Source of the DNA: an uncultured Gammaproteobacteria bacterium
Lineage (GTDB): Bacteria > Pseudomonadota > Gammaproteobacteria > HK1
Direction of reading: 5' to 3'
Length of the DNA stretch: 64,000 nt
NCBI GenBank assembly: GCA_958295465.1
Contig: OY282353.1
Coordinates: 1-64,000, forward strand
In this document: piece by piece, positions 15,703 to 25,238 of the stretch
Layout: each line of letters begins with the position of its first letter
Numbering within the stretch: the first letter of the stretch is position 1
Notes under the pieces: model-generated
Told to the model about the DNA's origin: nothing
Databases searched by the model: none
The model's input: only the letters and a program-made list of their open reading frames with translations
Position numbers and translations under genes: made by a program

Positions 15703-16888
15703 AGATTTCGACCAGCCCAGTGGCCCACGTCGCTCCCGAGAGCACGTCGGAGCCCTGCCTCGCGTAGATCTCGGCGCCGGCCTCCCCATCCCCGGAGACG
15801 GCGAGCCGGGCGCGGGCGAACTCGCGGCGCCCGCCCGGCCTCGGCCACTCGAAGCGCGCAGGCACGAGCACCGGGGCGGGGAAGGCGCCGGCCGCCCCCA
15901 TGCGGCGCAGGATGAAGGGGCGCACGAACAGGCAGAACGTCACGAGCGTCGAGACCGGGTTGCCGGGCAGCCCGAGCAGGTCGCAGCCGCCGAGGCGGCC
16001 GTAGACGAGCGGCTTCCCCGGCTTGACCGCGACCTTCCACATCTCCAGCGCACCGGCCGTCTCCAGCGCGCGCTTCACGTGGTCCTCCTCGCCTACCGAG
16101 ACTCCGCCGGTGGTGATCATGAGATCGGCACGGGCCGCGCCGTCGAGCAGCGCGTCGCGCGTCGCCGCCAGCGTGTCGGCGACGGTTCCGAGATCCACGA
16201 CCTCGCATCCGAGGCGTTCGAGCAGCCCGAGGAGGGTGTAACGGTTCGAGTTGTAGATCTGTCCCGGGCCGAGCGGCTCGCCGGGCCGGCGCAGCTCGTT
16301 GCCGCTCGATACGATGGCGACCCGCGGGCGGCGGCAGACCTCGACCGAGCCGATCCCCACCGACGCCACGACGCCCATCTCCTGCGGCCGCATCCGCGTC
16401 CCCGCCGCGAGCACCACCGATCCCGCCCGGAGGTCGTTCCCCCGGGGACGCACGAAGGTCCCGGGTGCGAGCGGGCCGGGCACCACCACCGATGCACCGT
16501 CGAGCCGGCAATCCTCCTGGATGGCGATGGCGTCCGCGCCGCCGGGCACCGGGGCGCCGGTGAAGATCCGCGCCGCCTCCCCCGCCGCGAGAGGCGATCC
16601 GATCTCGCCCGCCGCGATCCGCTGGGTCACTCGTAGCGTTACCTCGCCTTCGTCCGGGACGTCGGCGGCCCGCACCGCGTAGCCGTCCATCGCGCTGTTG
16701 GCGTGGCCCGGTACGTCGATCGGCGCCGTCACGTCCGCGGCGGCGACGCGGCCGAGGGCGTCTTCGAGCACGACCCACTCACTCTCTCCGATGCGGCGGG
16801 CGCGGTCGAGAAGGTACGCCCGCGCCTGCTCCACCGGGATCAGGGCGGACGAACGGGACGGCGCAGGCTCGGGTCCGGGTCTGTTCAT
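15635..16888 (-). CDS. moeA: Molybdopterin molybdotransferase MoeA
   Basis: The 417-residue protein inserts molybdate into adenylated molybdopterin. It contains PGHANSAMDGYAVRA near residue 60, GAPVPGGADAIAIQED, and the MPT-binding motif TTGGVSVGEEDHVK, with KPGKPLVYG and GLPGNPVSTLVTF further on. Length matches MoeA. The stop overlaps the mini-ORF start. Only moeA and moaE of the cofactor pathway are present here. Confidence 0.92.
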   Translation of the reverse strand: MNRPGPEPAPSRSSALIPVEQARAYLLDRARRIGESEWVVLEDALGRVAAADVTAPIDVPGHANSAMDGYAVRAADVPDEGEVTLRVTQRIAAGEIGSPLAAGEAARIFTGAPVPGGADAIAIQEDCRLDGASVVVPGPLAPGTFVRPRGNDLRAGSVVLAAGTRMRPQEMGVVASVGIGSVEVCRRPRVAIVSSGNELRRPGEPLGPGQIYNSNRYTLLGLLERLGCEVVDLGTVADTLAATRDALLDGAARADLMITTGGVSVGEEDHVKRALETAGALEMWKVAVKPGKPLVYGRLGGCDLLGLPGNPVSTLVTFCLFVRPFILRRMGAAGAFPAPVLVPARFEWPRPGGRREFARARLAVSGDGEAGAEIYARQGSDVLSGATWATGLVEIFEGTAIAPGDRVPYYSFAELLD

Positions 16889-17001
16889 CGCCCGATGGTC
16901 GGAATTCCCGCCCGCATGATCAAGGGGGAGGCCGATTCCGGCGCCGGCCTCGCATCTTTCGATCCGACGCAAGGGAAGCGGCCAATCCGGGAACGCCGGC
17001 C

Positions 17002-18093
17002 TCATACCGCGAAGCGGAAACGCACCACGTCGCCTTCCACGACGACATAGTCCCGGCCTTCGAGCCGCCACCGACCCGCCGTCTTCGCCGCCTGCTCGCC
17101 TCCGAGCGCGACGAAATCGTCGTAGCCCACCACCTCGGCCCGGATGAACCCCCGCTCGAAGTCGCTGTGGACCACCCCCGCCGCCTGCGGCGCGGTCATC
17201 CCGCGGCGCAGGGTCCAGGCCCGCGCCTCCTTCGGGCCGGCGGTGAAGAACGTCCCGAGGTCCAGCAATGCGCAGGCGGCGCGCACGAACCGGGCCAGAC
17301 CGGGCTCGTCGAGGCCCATCGCCGCGAGATACTCCGCGCGCCCGGCTTCGTCGAGCCCGCCCAGCTCGGCCTCGGTCGCGGCGCAGACCCGCACCGCCCC
17401 CGCGCCTTGCGCGCGGGCCCTCGCCTCCACCGCCTCCGCGAGCGGGTTCTCCCCGAACCCGTCTTCCGCCACGTTGGCCACGTAGAGCACCGGCTTGGCG
17501 GTGAGCGGCGAGAGGGCTGCGAGCCACGGCGCTTCCCCGGCGCCGGTCTCCAGGGTGCGCAACGGGCGGCCCTCCCCGACGTGTTCGCATGCACGGGCCA
17601 TCAGCGCCTCGCGCGCCTTCGCCTCCCGCCCGCCCGCCTTTGCGGCCTTCGCGGCCCGATCCCGCGCCCGCTCCACCTGTTCGAGGTCGGCGAGCAGGAG
17701 CTCGGTCTCGATGGTCTCGACGTCCTCGACCGGCGAAACCCGGCCCGAGACGTGGATGACGTCATCGGATTCGAAGCAGCGCACGACGTGGGCAATCGCC
17801 CCGGTCTCGCGCACCCCGGCGAGGAACCGGTTCCCGAGCCCCTCTCCCTTCGACGCCCCGGCGACGAGCCCCGCGATGTCCACGAACTCCATCGTCGCCG
17901 GCGCCACCCGTTCGGGCCGGACGATCTCCGCGATCCGGTCGAGGCGCCGATCCGGCACCGGCACCACCCCGACGTTCGGCTCGATGGTGCAGAACGGATA
18001 GTTCTCCGCCGCGGCCGCCGCGTTCGTCAGCGCGTTGTAGAGGGTAGACTTGCCGACGTTCGGCAGCCCGACGATGCCGCACCGGATCCCCAT
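17002..18093 (-). CDS. ychF: Redox-regulated ATPase YchF (Obg family)
   Basis: The 363-residue protein starts GIRCGIVGLPNVGKSTLYNALT with the P-loop GLPNVGKS and continues with the NYPFCTIEPN switch, DIAGLVAGASKGEGLGN and a C-terminal TGS domain (FFTAGPKEARAWTLRRGMTAPQAAGVVHSDFERGFIRAEV). YchF binds ribosomes and prefers ATP. The neighbouring pth gene is its usual partner in gammaproteobacteria; here a DUF1499 gene and palindromic repeats lie between. Confidence 0.95.
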   Translation of the reverse strand: MGIRCGIVGLPNVGKSTLYNALTNAAAAAENYPFCTIEPNVGVVPVPDRRLDRIAEIVRPERVAPATMEFVDIAGLVAGASKGEGLGNRFLAGVRETGAIAHVVRCFESDDVIHVSGRVSPVEDVETIETELLLADLEQVERARDRAAKAAKAGGREAKAREALMARACEHVGEGRPLRTLETGAGEAPWLAALSPLTAKPVLYVANVAEDGFGENPLAEAVEARARAQGAGAVRVCAATEAELGGLDEAGRAEYLAAMGLDEPGLARFVRAACALLDLGTFFTAGPKEARAWTLRRGMTAPQAAGVVHSDFERGFIRAEVVGYDDFVALGGEQAAKTAGRWRLEGRDYVVVEGDVVRFRFAV

Positions 18094-18150
18094 CGCCCGG
18101 ACACCTCCTTATACTTGGAACAAGACCGATCACCGCCAGCGATTTCGCGT

Positions 18151-18309
18151 AGCGGTCGCCGCCCACGGCGCTGGTCGGGGCGCCCGCGATTCCGCACAGC
18201 GGAACCGCCAGGCGACCGCGGCAGCGGTCGCCGCCCGCAGCGCTGGTCGGGGCGCCCGCGATTCCGCGCGCAGCGGGATCGCCAGGCGACCGCGACAGCG
18301 GTCGCCGCT
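18151..18309. repeat. Tandem 72-74-bp repeats with palindromic ends
   Basis: Units begin AGCGGTCGCCGCC at 18151, 18223 and (partial) 18297. They contain GCTGGTCGGGGCGCCCGCGATTCCG and end GCCAGGCGACCGC. GGCGACCGC and the next GCGGTCGCC are exact reverse complements separated by four bases, so each unit boundary forms a 9-bp hairpin. This looks like a REP/BIME-type intergenic element between divergent ychF and the DUF1499 gene. Confidence 0.75.
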
Positions 18310-18325
18310 TGCCAAGGTGACCACC

Positions 18326-18697
18326 ATGTCCGAACGACTCGCACCCTGCCCCGATCGTCCCAACTGCGTATGCAGCCGGGACGACGCGCCACCCCGCCAT
18401 CGCGTCGAACCCCTCGCGGTGGCGGGAGACCCCGCCGCCGCCTTCGCACGGCTGAACAACCTGCTGGCCGCCGCGCCGCGCACCGTCATCGTCACCGCGA
18501 CTCCCGACTATCTCCACGCGGCCTGCCGGACCCGGTTCGGGTTCGTCGACGATCTGGAGTGCCGTCTCTGCCCCACGGGGCACGTGATCCACGTCCGCTC
18601 CGCATCACGGCTCGGCTACTACGACTTCGGCGTGAACCGGGCGCGCGTCGAGGCGCTCCGCCGGCGGTTTCAAGCCGGATCATACGCAGGTACCTGA
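18326..18697 (+). CDS. DUF1499 family protein
   Basis: The 123-residue protein opens CPDRPNCVCSRD, the diagnostic start of DUF1499. It continues TVIVTATPDYLHAACRTRFGFVDDLECRL and ends IHVRSASRLGYYDFGVNRARVEALRRRF, all typical. Function unknown; members are small soluble or lipid-anchored proteins. ATG 18326 has AAGGTG upstream. Divergent from ychF. Confidence 0.85.
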   Translation: MSERLAPCPDRPNCVCSRDDAPPRHRVEPLAVAGDPAAAFARLNNLLAAAPRTVIVTATPDYLHAACRTRFGFVDDLECRLCPTGHVIHVRSASRLGYYDFGVNRARVEALRRRFQAGSYAGT

Positions 18698-18862
18698 GCT
18701 GATCAGCACGGGATGTCCGGGCTGAAAGCGTATTCCGGGATGCCGGCTCTCCGCTCCCGGAGGAACCCGGCGTGACGACATGATGAACAACCACCGGACA
18801 ACGGCGAGACGCCCGCGCTTCCAGGTGCGCGAGGGGTGGAGCGGGTAGGGGATCGCGTCGCG

Positions 18863-19456
18863 CTACGCCTCCCCGCAAGGGCGCCGGTGCAGGGTGTTCA
18901 TCGCGCCTTCCAGGTCCCCCCCGACGATGCGCTCGACATCCTCCACCACCCGTTCGATCGCCTGGTCGATCGCGGCGCGCTCGGCCGGCGGCGGGCGGTC
19001 GAGGACGTGGCCGACGACCCGCTCCCTGCTCCCGGGATGCCCGACGCCGATGCGGATGCGGGAGAACCCGGCTCCCCCGAGGCAGGGCACGACGTCGCGC
19101 AGCCCGTTGTGCCCGCCGTGGCCCCCGCCGCGCTTCAGGCGCACCGTGCCGGCCGGCAGGTCGATCTCGTCGTGCGCGATGAGGATCCGCTCGACCGGGA
19201 TCTTGTAGAACCCGGCCGCCGCCGCCGCCGCCCTGCCGCTGTCGTTCATGAACGTGCCCGGCCGGAAGAGCCTCACCCGCGTCCCCCCGACCTTCGCATC
19301 CGCCACCGCCCCGAAGCAGCGGGCCATCGCCCTGAATCCGGAGGCGTAGCGCCGGGCCACGCGGTCGAGCAGCCACGCGCCCGCGTTGTGGCGGGTCGCC
19401 TCGTAACGGGTCCCGGGATTGCCGAGCCCGATGAAGAGCTGGTAGGGCGCACCCAA
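18863..19456 (-). CDS. pth: Peptidyl-tRNA hydrolase
   Basis: The 197-residue enzyme recycles peptidyl-tRNA. Motifs are FIGLGNPGTRYEATRHNAGAWLLD (with the catalytic His of RHNAG), PGTFMNDSG, HDEIDLPAGTVRLKRGGGHGGHNGLRD and FSRIRIGVGHPG. The only in-frame start before the first strand is TTG 19456, with a weak ribosome-binding site at the end of rplY. It lies 12 bases after rplY, as in the common rplY–pth–ychF order. Confidence 0.93.
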   Translation of the reverse strand: MGAPYQLFIGLGNPGTRYEATRHNAGAWLLDRVARRYASGFRAMARCFGAVADAKVGGTRVRLFRPGTFMNDSGRAAAAAAGFYKIPVERILIAHDEIDLPAGTVRLKRGGGHGGHNGLRDVVPCLGGAGFSRIRIGVGHPGSRERVVGHVLDRPPPAERAAIDQAIERVVEDVERIVGGDLEGAMNTLHRRPCGEA

Positions 19457-19468
19457 AACCGGCGCGGA

Positions 19469-20134
19469 TCAGCCTTCCCCGGCCCCGGACTCCGCCGCGG
19501 CAGGCGCCTCCGCCTCGGCCCCTTCTTCCCCGTCCGCCTCTCCTTCCACCGCTTCGAGCTTCTGCGGATGCTGCACGCTGACCACCGGCTGGTCGTTGTC
19601 GGGGTTGTGCGCGAGCACCATGAGGCGCACGCCCTCGGGGAGCACGAGCTCCGACAGGTGCACCGATTCGCCCACGTCGAGCGCCGCCATGTCGACCTCG
19701 ACGTACTCGGGAAGGTCCCTCGGCAGGCAGCCCACCTCCACCTCGACGAGCAGGTGGGTGATGATCCCGCCGGCCTTCTTCCCCGTGCAGATCTCCTCGT
19801 TCATGAAGTGCAGCGGCACGTTCATGTGGATCTCGCTCTCTGCGCTGATTCGCTGGAAGTCCATGTGGAGCACCCGCTCCGTGGCGGGGTCCCGGTGCAC
19901 GGACTTCAGCACCGCCTGGCTCTCCTCGTCGTCCACCTTCACGGTCAGGACGTGGGCGGCGAACGCCTCGTTTTCGATCTGCTTCCTGATCCGGTTCTCT
20001 TCGAGAGAGAGGGGTATCGGATCCTTGCCGCCTCCGTAGAGGATGGCGGGTACCTGACCTTCGCGGCGCAGCCGCCGGCTCGCGTTGGTGCCGAGCTCGG
20101 TGCGTGGCCGTGCGACGACTTCGAACTCATTCAT
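19469..20134 (-). CDS. rplY: 50S ribosomal protein L25, long CTC/TL5 type
   Basis: The 221-residue protein has the L25 N-terminal domain (RTELGTNASRRLRREGQVPAILYGGG to LHMDFQRIS) that binds 5S rRNA. A C-terminal beta domain of the general-stress protein CTC follows (EYVEVDMAALDVGESVHLSELVLPEGV), then an acidic Glu/Ala-rich tail. ATG 20134 starts the family motif NEFEVVARPR. It lies between prs and pth in a conserved operon. Confidence 0.95.
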   Translation of the reverse strand: MNEFEVVARPRTELGTNASRRLRREGQVPAILYGGGKDPIPLSLEENRIRKQIENEAFAAHVLTVKVDDEESQAVLKSVHRDPATERVLHMDFQRISAESEIHMNVPLHFMNEEICTGKKAGGIITHLLVEVEVGCLPRDLPEYVEVDMAALDVGESVHLSELVLPEGVRLMVLAHNPDNDQPVVSVQHPQKLEAVEGEADGEEGAEAEAPAAAESGAGEG

Positions 20135-20194
20135 CGTTCCGGACTCCGGTTTCAGCTTGAATGTTTTCCCACCGGCGTGCGTCATGCACACTCG

Positions 20195-21157
20195 TCAATC
20201 CATGAACAGCGAGCCGATCGACTCCTCTTCGTTGATCCGGCGCATGCTCTCGGCCAGCAGCTCCGCGACGCTCAACTGCCGGATGCTGCCGCTCGCGGCG
20301 GCCCGCTCATCGAGCGGGATGCTGTTCGACACCACCAACTCGTCGAGCTGCGACCTCTCGACGTTGTCGACCGCGGCCCCGGACAGGACCGCGTGCGTGC
20401 AGTAGGCGACCACCCTCGACGCGCCGTGGTCCTTGAGCGCGGCCGCGGCGCTGCACAGGGTTCCGGCGGTGTCGGCCATGTCGTCGACCAGGACGCAGGT
20501 CCGATCGCGGACGTCGCCGATGATGTTCATCACCTCCGCCTGGTTGGCCTGGGGACGGCGCTTGTCGATGATCGCGAGGTCCGCGTCGTCGAGCCGCTTG
20601 GCGATGGCGCGGGCGCGCACCACGCCGCCGACGTCGGGCGAGACCACCACGAGGTCCGGGTACTTGTGCTTCCAGATGTCCCCGAGGAGCACCGGCGAGG
20701 CGTAGATGTTGTCGACCGGGATGCTGAAGAAGCCCTGTATCTGGTCCGCGTGCAGGTCCATCGTCAGCATCCGGTCGGCGCCGGCCACCGAGATCATGTT
20801 GGCGACGACCTTCGCGGAGATCGAGACACGTGCGGAGCGGGGGCGGCGATCCTGGCGGGCATAGCCGTAGTACGGAACGACGGCGGTGACCCGGTCCGCC
20901 GATGCACGCTTGAGCGCATCGGTGAGGATGAGCAGTTCCATCAGGTTCTGATCGACCGACCTCCGCCGACACCCGTCGAACGACGCGCACGTCGGCTGGA
21001 CCACGAATGCGTCCTTGCCGCGCACGGAGTCGATCAGCTCGACCATGACCTCACCGTCGCTGAAGCGATCGACCACCGCCTTGCCGACGGGCATGTTCAG
21101 ATGCCCGACGATCTCCCGTGCCAGATCGGGGTTGGCGGACCCCGCGAACACGATCAT
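20195..21157 (-). CDS. prs: Ribose-phosphate pyrophosphokinase with an unusual loop insertion
   Basis: The 320-residue PRPP synthase transfers pyrophosphate from ATP to ribose 5-phosphate. It has [50 protein letters not shown], the [10 protein letters not shown] site and the PRPP-binding loop [12 protein letters not shown]. Where E. coli reads QSTCAPTNDNLMEL, this protein reads [21 protein letters not shown], about eight extra residues rich in Arg at the start of a helix. All catalytic motifs are intact. ATG 21157 matches the usual start. It is followed by rplY. Confidence 0.92.
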   Translation of the reverse strand: MIVFAGSANPDLAREIVGHLNMPVGKAVVDRFSDGEVMVELIDSVRGKDAFVVQPTCASFDGCRRRSVDQNLMELLILTDALKRASADRVTAVVPYYGYARQDRRPRSARVSISAKVVANMISVAGADRMLTMDLHADQIQGFFSIPVDNIYASPVLLGDIWKHKYPDLVVVSPDVGGVVRARAIAKRLDDADLAIIDKRRPQANQAEVMNIIGDVRDRTCVLVDDMADTAGTLCSAAAALKDHGASRVVAYCTHAVLSGAAVDNVERSQLDELVVSNSIPLDERAAASGSIRQLSVAELLAESMRRINEEESIGSLFMD

Positions 21158-21465
21158 GGATGCCTGCCGCCGGTGCGACGGATCTCCGGCAAACTGCTGC
21201 ACCCTGTCGAGCGTGTCGCTGTAGCTGCGATCGTTCACCGGCGGATACCCACGTACTCTGGCTCCGAAGGAGTGGCTGACGAGCCGGGATTCAACCTCGG
21301 GCGGAAGTCCCATGCCCGGACCCACTCCGTCGCAGTGCGCCTCCCGGCGATCTGCCTGGAAGCCTTGCCATCCGCGAGTGGATTGGGACGAAGGGGTGAA
21401 AATTGTACGAGACCGGCGCAACGCCGTACACTCGAATGTAATGGGATCGGTAAAAATAGTCGGTC
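21158..21465. other. Upstream region of prs
   Basis: About 300 bases with an AT-richer patch at 21400-21465 (TGTAATGGGATCGGTAAAAATAGTCGG). No gene is supported. The ispE and tRNA-Gln genes often found before prs are absent. Confidence 0.5.
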
Positions 21466-21756
21466 ATGACGTTGCCGGGATCGGAGTACCGTGTTGGTGT
21501 GGACGTGGGCGGAACGCTCACGGACATCGCACTTCACGAGCGGGTGCACGGACACGCGGTCGAGACGCCGGCCCGCTTCGTCAACGTCCGGGCCGTGCAT
21601 CGCCAACGGATGCCGCACCGGGCGGGCGCGACGGTGACCGGAACGACGGACGTGCCGGGAGGCCCGGATACGAATGAGAGTGGCGGGACCTGTTCCCGCG
21701 CGGTACACGGCGGCGGCTTCGACGGTACCGGCCCTGAACGGCGCATCACTCGGTGA
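21466..21756 (+). pseudogene. Fragment resembling the N-terminus of a hydantoinase/oxoprolinase (HyuA-type) subunit
   Basis: The frame begins SEYRVGVDVGGTLTDIALHE, which matches the phosphate-binding start of hydantoinase A/5-oxoprolinase/acetone carboxylase beta proteins (YRVGVDVGGTFTD). After about 25 residues it turns into Gly/Arg/Thr-rich sequence without family character and stops at 21756. Full proteins exceed 500 residues, so this is a remnant or a chance start. Confidence 0.4.
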
Positions 21757-21953
21757 TACGGGTACCGGCGGCATCCGGGCTGCCGGCGCGAGTGTTCCGA
21801 GCCCGGGCTCCGGCCGCCGCATGGTCCCGTTCCCCGACGAGCCGGGTCGGGTCGAGACCCGCATCGTTGCCCGGCACTCGCTCGCAAGACGCCTTGCTGC
21901 CCACACACGTCGCTCCCGCGCACTCGACCCAAGACACGCACCGAGGGCTCTCG

Positions 21954-24191
21954 TCAGTACCTGCCAACCCCTCTGTTCCCCGGGCGCTTACGGCGGCCGG
22001 GTCCGCGGCCGGATTCGCGGATCTCCGGCTCGAAATCCATCCGGCGCTCGTCGAGATCCACCTTCGTCAACCGCACCCGCATGCGATCCGCGAGTCGGAA
22101 CGAACGGTGCGAGCGCTCGCCTCTCAGCCGGTGCCGCACCGGATCGAAATGGAAGTAGTCGGGTCCCAGCGCGCTGACGTGCACAAGGCCTTCGACGAAT
22201 ACGTCGTCGAGGGTGACGAAGACTCCGAAGGCGGCGACCCCGGTGATCGTCGCATCGAACACCTCGCCCAGCTTGTCCAGCATGAACTCGCACTTGAGCC
22301 ACGCGACCGCGTCGCGCGTCGCGTCGTCGGCCCGGCGCTCGGTCATCGAGCAGTGGTCGCCGAGCATCGCCAGGGACGAACCCCGAGCCGGCTCGAAGTC
22401 ACCGGGACGGCCACGCCGCAGCGCGTGGCGGATCGCACGATGCACGACGAGATCGGGATAACGTCGGATCGGAGAGGTGAAATGGACGTAGGCACGGTGG
22501 GCGAGACCGAAGTGCCCGACGTTGTCCGGCGCGTACACCGCCTGCGACAGTGAACGCAACATCACGGTCTGGATGAGGTGGACGTCGGGCCGGGACGCAG
22601 CGCTCTCGATGACCGCGGCGAAGTGACGGGGCTCCGGCGCATCGCCCCCGCCGAGCTTCAGGCCGAACTCCTCCAGGAAGGCCCGCAGCTCCTCCACCTT
22701 GTCCGGGGAAGGCCCCTCGTGGATGCGGAACAGCGCCGGCAGCCGGTGGCGTTCGAGGAACCGCGCGGCGGCGACGTTGGCCGCGACCATGCACTCCTCG
22801 ATGATCCGGTGGGCGACGTTGCGCGCGGCCGGCTCCAGGTCCACGACCCGCCCGTCCTCTCCGAGCACCACCCGGGTCTCGGTCATGTCGAAGTCGATCG
22901 CACCCCGCTCGTCGCGCGCGCGACGCAGCGCCGTGTAGGCATCGCGCAGGGTCTCCAGCATCGGCGCCACCGCTCCGAGCCTTTCGCGCACGCCGGCGTC
23001 GCCCCGCTCGAGCGCCCCGGACACCTCGGTATAGGTCAGGCGCGCCCGCGAACGGATCACCCCTTCGAAGAACCGCGAGCGGTGCACCCGGCCCGCCCCG
23101 GTCACGATCAGCTCGCAGCCGAGGCAGAGCCGGTCTTCGTGCGGCCGGAGCGAGCACAGCCCGTTCGAGATCGACTCGGGCAGCATGGGGAGGACCCGGT
23201 CGGGGAAATAGACGGAGTTCCCGCGCAGCCGCGCCTCCTCGTCGAGAGCGGTCCCGGGATGGACACAGGCGGAGACGTCGGCGATCGCCACCATGAGCCG
23301 CCACCCCCGGGCGGTGCGCCCGCAGTACACCGCGTCGTCGAAATCGCGCGCATCCTCGCCGTCGATGGTGACGAACCCGAGGCCGCGCAGGTCCTCGCGG
23401 CCCTCGACGTCGCCGTCACCCACCTCCGAGGGCAGCGCCGCCGCCTCCCGTTCGGCCGCCTCGGGCCACGCCACCGGCAGCTCGTACGCCCGGATGGCCA
23501 CGTCGATCTCCATCCCGGGCAGCATCCGATCCCCGAGTACCTCCTCGACCACGCCGATCGGCGGATGGCGCCGGGTCGGCGGCTCGGTGATGCGGGCGAC
23601 GACGTAATCGCCGTCGCCCGCGTCGAGGTCCGCGCCCGGCGAGATGTGGACGTCCTGATGGATCCGCGAATTGTGGGGGCGGACGAACGCCACCCCGCTC
23701 TCGCGCCGGAAGCGCCCCACGACTTTCACGACGCCTCGTTCGATGACCTCCACCAGCGCACCTTCACGGCGGCCGTCGCGATCCACCTTCACCACCCGGG
23801 CCACCGCCCGGTCGCCGTGCATCAGCGAGCGCATCTGGCGCGGGGAGAGGAACAGGTCGGCGCCCGCATCGTCGGGCCGGAGGAACCCGAACCCGTCGCG
23901 ATGCCCGATGACCCGCCCGGTGACGAGATCCATCCGGTGGATGAGCCCGAAATCGCCGCGGCGGTTGCGGATGACCTGGCCGTCGCGCTCCATGGCGCTC
24001 AGCCGGCGCTGCAGGGCCTCGCGCGCAGCCGGGGTCCGAAGCGCATGGGCATCGGCGATCCGGGCGAACGTGACCGGCGCGCCGCTCTGTGCGAGGAACT
24101 CGATCAGCGCGGTGCGTTCAGGCAGGTTCGCGATACGTGCATGGACGCCGCGGGCGGACTCGCGGCGAAGATATGGAGGACTCGTTGACAA
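21954..24191 (-). CDS. rnr: Ribonuclease R
   Basis: The 3'-5' exoribonuclease of about 745 residues (RNB family) degrades structured RNA. An N-terminal winged helix (VTFARIADAHALRTPAAREALQRRLSAMERDGQV) is followed by cold-shock domains and the RNB catalytic domain with GEDARDFDDAVYC carrying the metal-binding aspartates. A C-terminal S1 domain (ITGVAAFGVFVTLDDVFVEGLVHVSAL) and a basic tail complete it. No ATG or GTG with a ribosome-binding site is visible; TTG 24191 is the nearest plausible start and is uncertain. It diverges from tRNA-Leu. Confidence 0.92.
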   Translation of the reverse strand: MSTSPPYLRRESARGVHARIANLPERTALIEFLAQSGAPVTFARIADAHALRTPAAREALQRRLSAMERDGQVIRNRRGDFGLIHRMDLVTGRVIGHRDGFGFLRPDDAGADLFLSPRQMRSLMHGDRAVARVVKVDRDGRREGALVEVIERGVVKVVGRFRRESGVAFVRPHNSRIHQDVHISPGADLDAGDGDYVVARITEPPTRRHPPIGVVEEVLGDRMLPGMEIDVAIRAYELPVAWPEAAEREAAALPSEVGDGDVEGREDLRGLGFVTIDGEDARDFDDAVYCGRTARGWRLMVAIADVSACVHPGTALDEEARLRGNSVYFPDRVLPMLPESISNGLCSLRPHEDRLCLGCELIVTGAGRVHRSRFFEGVIRSRARLTYTEVSGALERGDAGVRERLGAVAPMLETLRDAYTALRRARDERGAIDFDMTETRVVLGEDGRVVDLEPAARNVAHRIIEECMVAANVAAARFLERHRLPALFRIHEGPSPDKVEELRAFLEEFGLKLGGGDAPEPRHFAAVIESAASRPDVHLIQTVMLRSLSQAVYAPDNVGHFGLAHRAYVHFTSPIRRYPDLVVHRAIRHALRRGRPGDFEPARGSSLAMLGDHCSMTERRADDATRDAVAWLKCEFMLDKLGEVFDATITGVAAFGVFVTLDDVFVEGLVHVSALGPDYFHFDPVRHRLRGERSHRSFRLADRMRVRLTKVDLDERRMDFEPEIRESGRGPGRRKRPGNRGVGRY

Positions 24192-24276
24192 AGGATCGGG
24201 GCGGTGAGTATGGTCCGCACGTCGTTCAGGCGGGTGCCGGCGTTGTCTTGCGACCGCGACCCTCGACGACGGCTGC

Positions 24277-24363
24277 GCCGAGGTGGCGGAATTGGTAGAC
24301 GCGCATGGTTCAGGTCCATGTGGGGGCAACCCCGTGGAGGTTCAAGTCCTCTCCTCGGCACCA
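24277..24363 (+). tRNA. tRNA-Leu (anticodon CAG), CCA encoded
   Basis: The 87-base class II tRNA starts GCCGAGGTGGCGGAATTGG and ends CCTCGGCACCA. Acceptor arms GCCGAGG/CCTCGGC pair perfectly. The anticodon loop reads GGTTCAGGTCC (CAG, codon CUG). A long variable arm (TGGGGGCAACCCCGT) and TTCAAGTC T-loop are present. It reads away from rnr. Confidence 0.97.
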
Positions 24364-24479
24364 CTTCCGGACGCCCGCCGAATCGCCGCGAATCTCCGAA
24401 CCGGACGATCTTCACGAACACGCGGCGAGGGATGGACCGTAACCGCCGCGTGACCTGAAACCGACCGGGCAATCGCGGA

Positions 24480-24923
24480 ATGAGCAAGCTGAGGACCGGC
24501 GACCCGTGGATGCCGGCTCCGGATTACGGGCGCTCGCTCGCCGGGCTCGGCGTCAACCTTCTGGTACGGGACGTCGACGCGGCTCTGCCGTTCCAGCGCG
24601 AAGTGCTCGACGCCGAGATCGTGTACAGCGACCCCGACGTCGCGGTGCTGCGCCGGCAGGGCGCCGAATGGATGCTGCACGCCCACCACACCTACGACGC
24701 CCACCCGTGGTACCCGATCATCGCATCCGACGCACCGCGCGGCGTCGGGGCGGAGCTGCGCCTGCACGGGCGCGACCCCGATGCGGCCGAGGCCGCGGCG
24801 CGGCGGCTCGGCTACGAGGTCCTGCAAGGCGCCGCGAACAAGCCCCACGGGCTGCGCGAGGCGTTCATCGTCGACGGTGACGGCTTCGTGTGGGTGCCGG
24901 ACGTCCCGATCGAACAGTCGTGA
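24480..24923 (+). CDS. Glyoxalase/bleomycin-resistance (VOC) family protein
   Basis: The 147-residue protein contains LGVNLLVRDVDAALPFQREVLDAEIVYSDPDVAVLRRQGAEWMLHAHHTY and ends EAFIVDGDGFVWVPDVP. This is the beta-alpha-beta-beta-beta repeat of VOC proteins, with a final DGxGxxW strand in place of the usual DPDGN. Likely metal-dependent, substrate unknown. No operon partners. Confidence 0.75.
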   Translation: MSKLRTGDPWMPAPDYGRSLAGLGVNLLVRDVDAALPFQREVLDAEIVYSDPDVAVLRRQGAEWMLHAHHTYDAHPWYPIIASDAPRGVGAELRLHGRDPDAAEAAARRLGYEVLQGAANKPHGLREAFIVDGDGFVWVPDVPIEQS

Positions 24924-25238
24924 GGTGCGATACGTCCCGCCGGGCCGTCTACTCCCGCTTCAACCCGCAGGCGCCGGTCGGCTCGCTATCAGGTGAACGT
25001 CCCCCCGGCCGCGTATCTCGTCCATCGCCACTGGGGCGGCATCGTCGAATGGTGACCCGATCTCCGGGACGGCATCGGGGAGCGCTGGGAGGTGCTCCCC
25101 GATCGGCGGGCCTGATGGGGCGCCGGGACGCGCGGTCTCCGATCGTGACCGGCATTCGCACCGGCGGTTCACCCGATGGCCGGCGGAGCCGCAGGGGAAA
25201 CCCTTGGGTTCACCGCGCCTTCGTGCAACGATCGCCTC
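24924..25238. other. Intergenic region upstream of nrdR
   Basis: About 315 bases with no supported gene, RNA or repeat. Confidence 0.5.

Noticed and set aside
18151..18309. CRISPR array
   Set aside because: Only two and a half units of 72-74 bases without unique spacers; palindromic ends fit a REP-like element instead.
18836..21469. 877-codon plus-strand frame across pth, rplY and prs
   Set aside because: Runs antisense through three certain genes; a GC-bias artefact.
22578..24188. 536-codon plus-strand frame opposite rnr
   Set aside because: Mirror of RNase R coding; no motif, no start signal.
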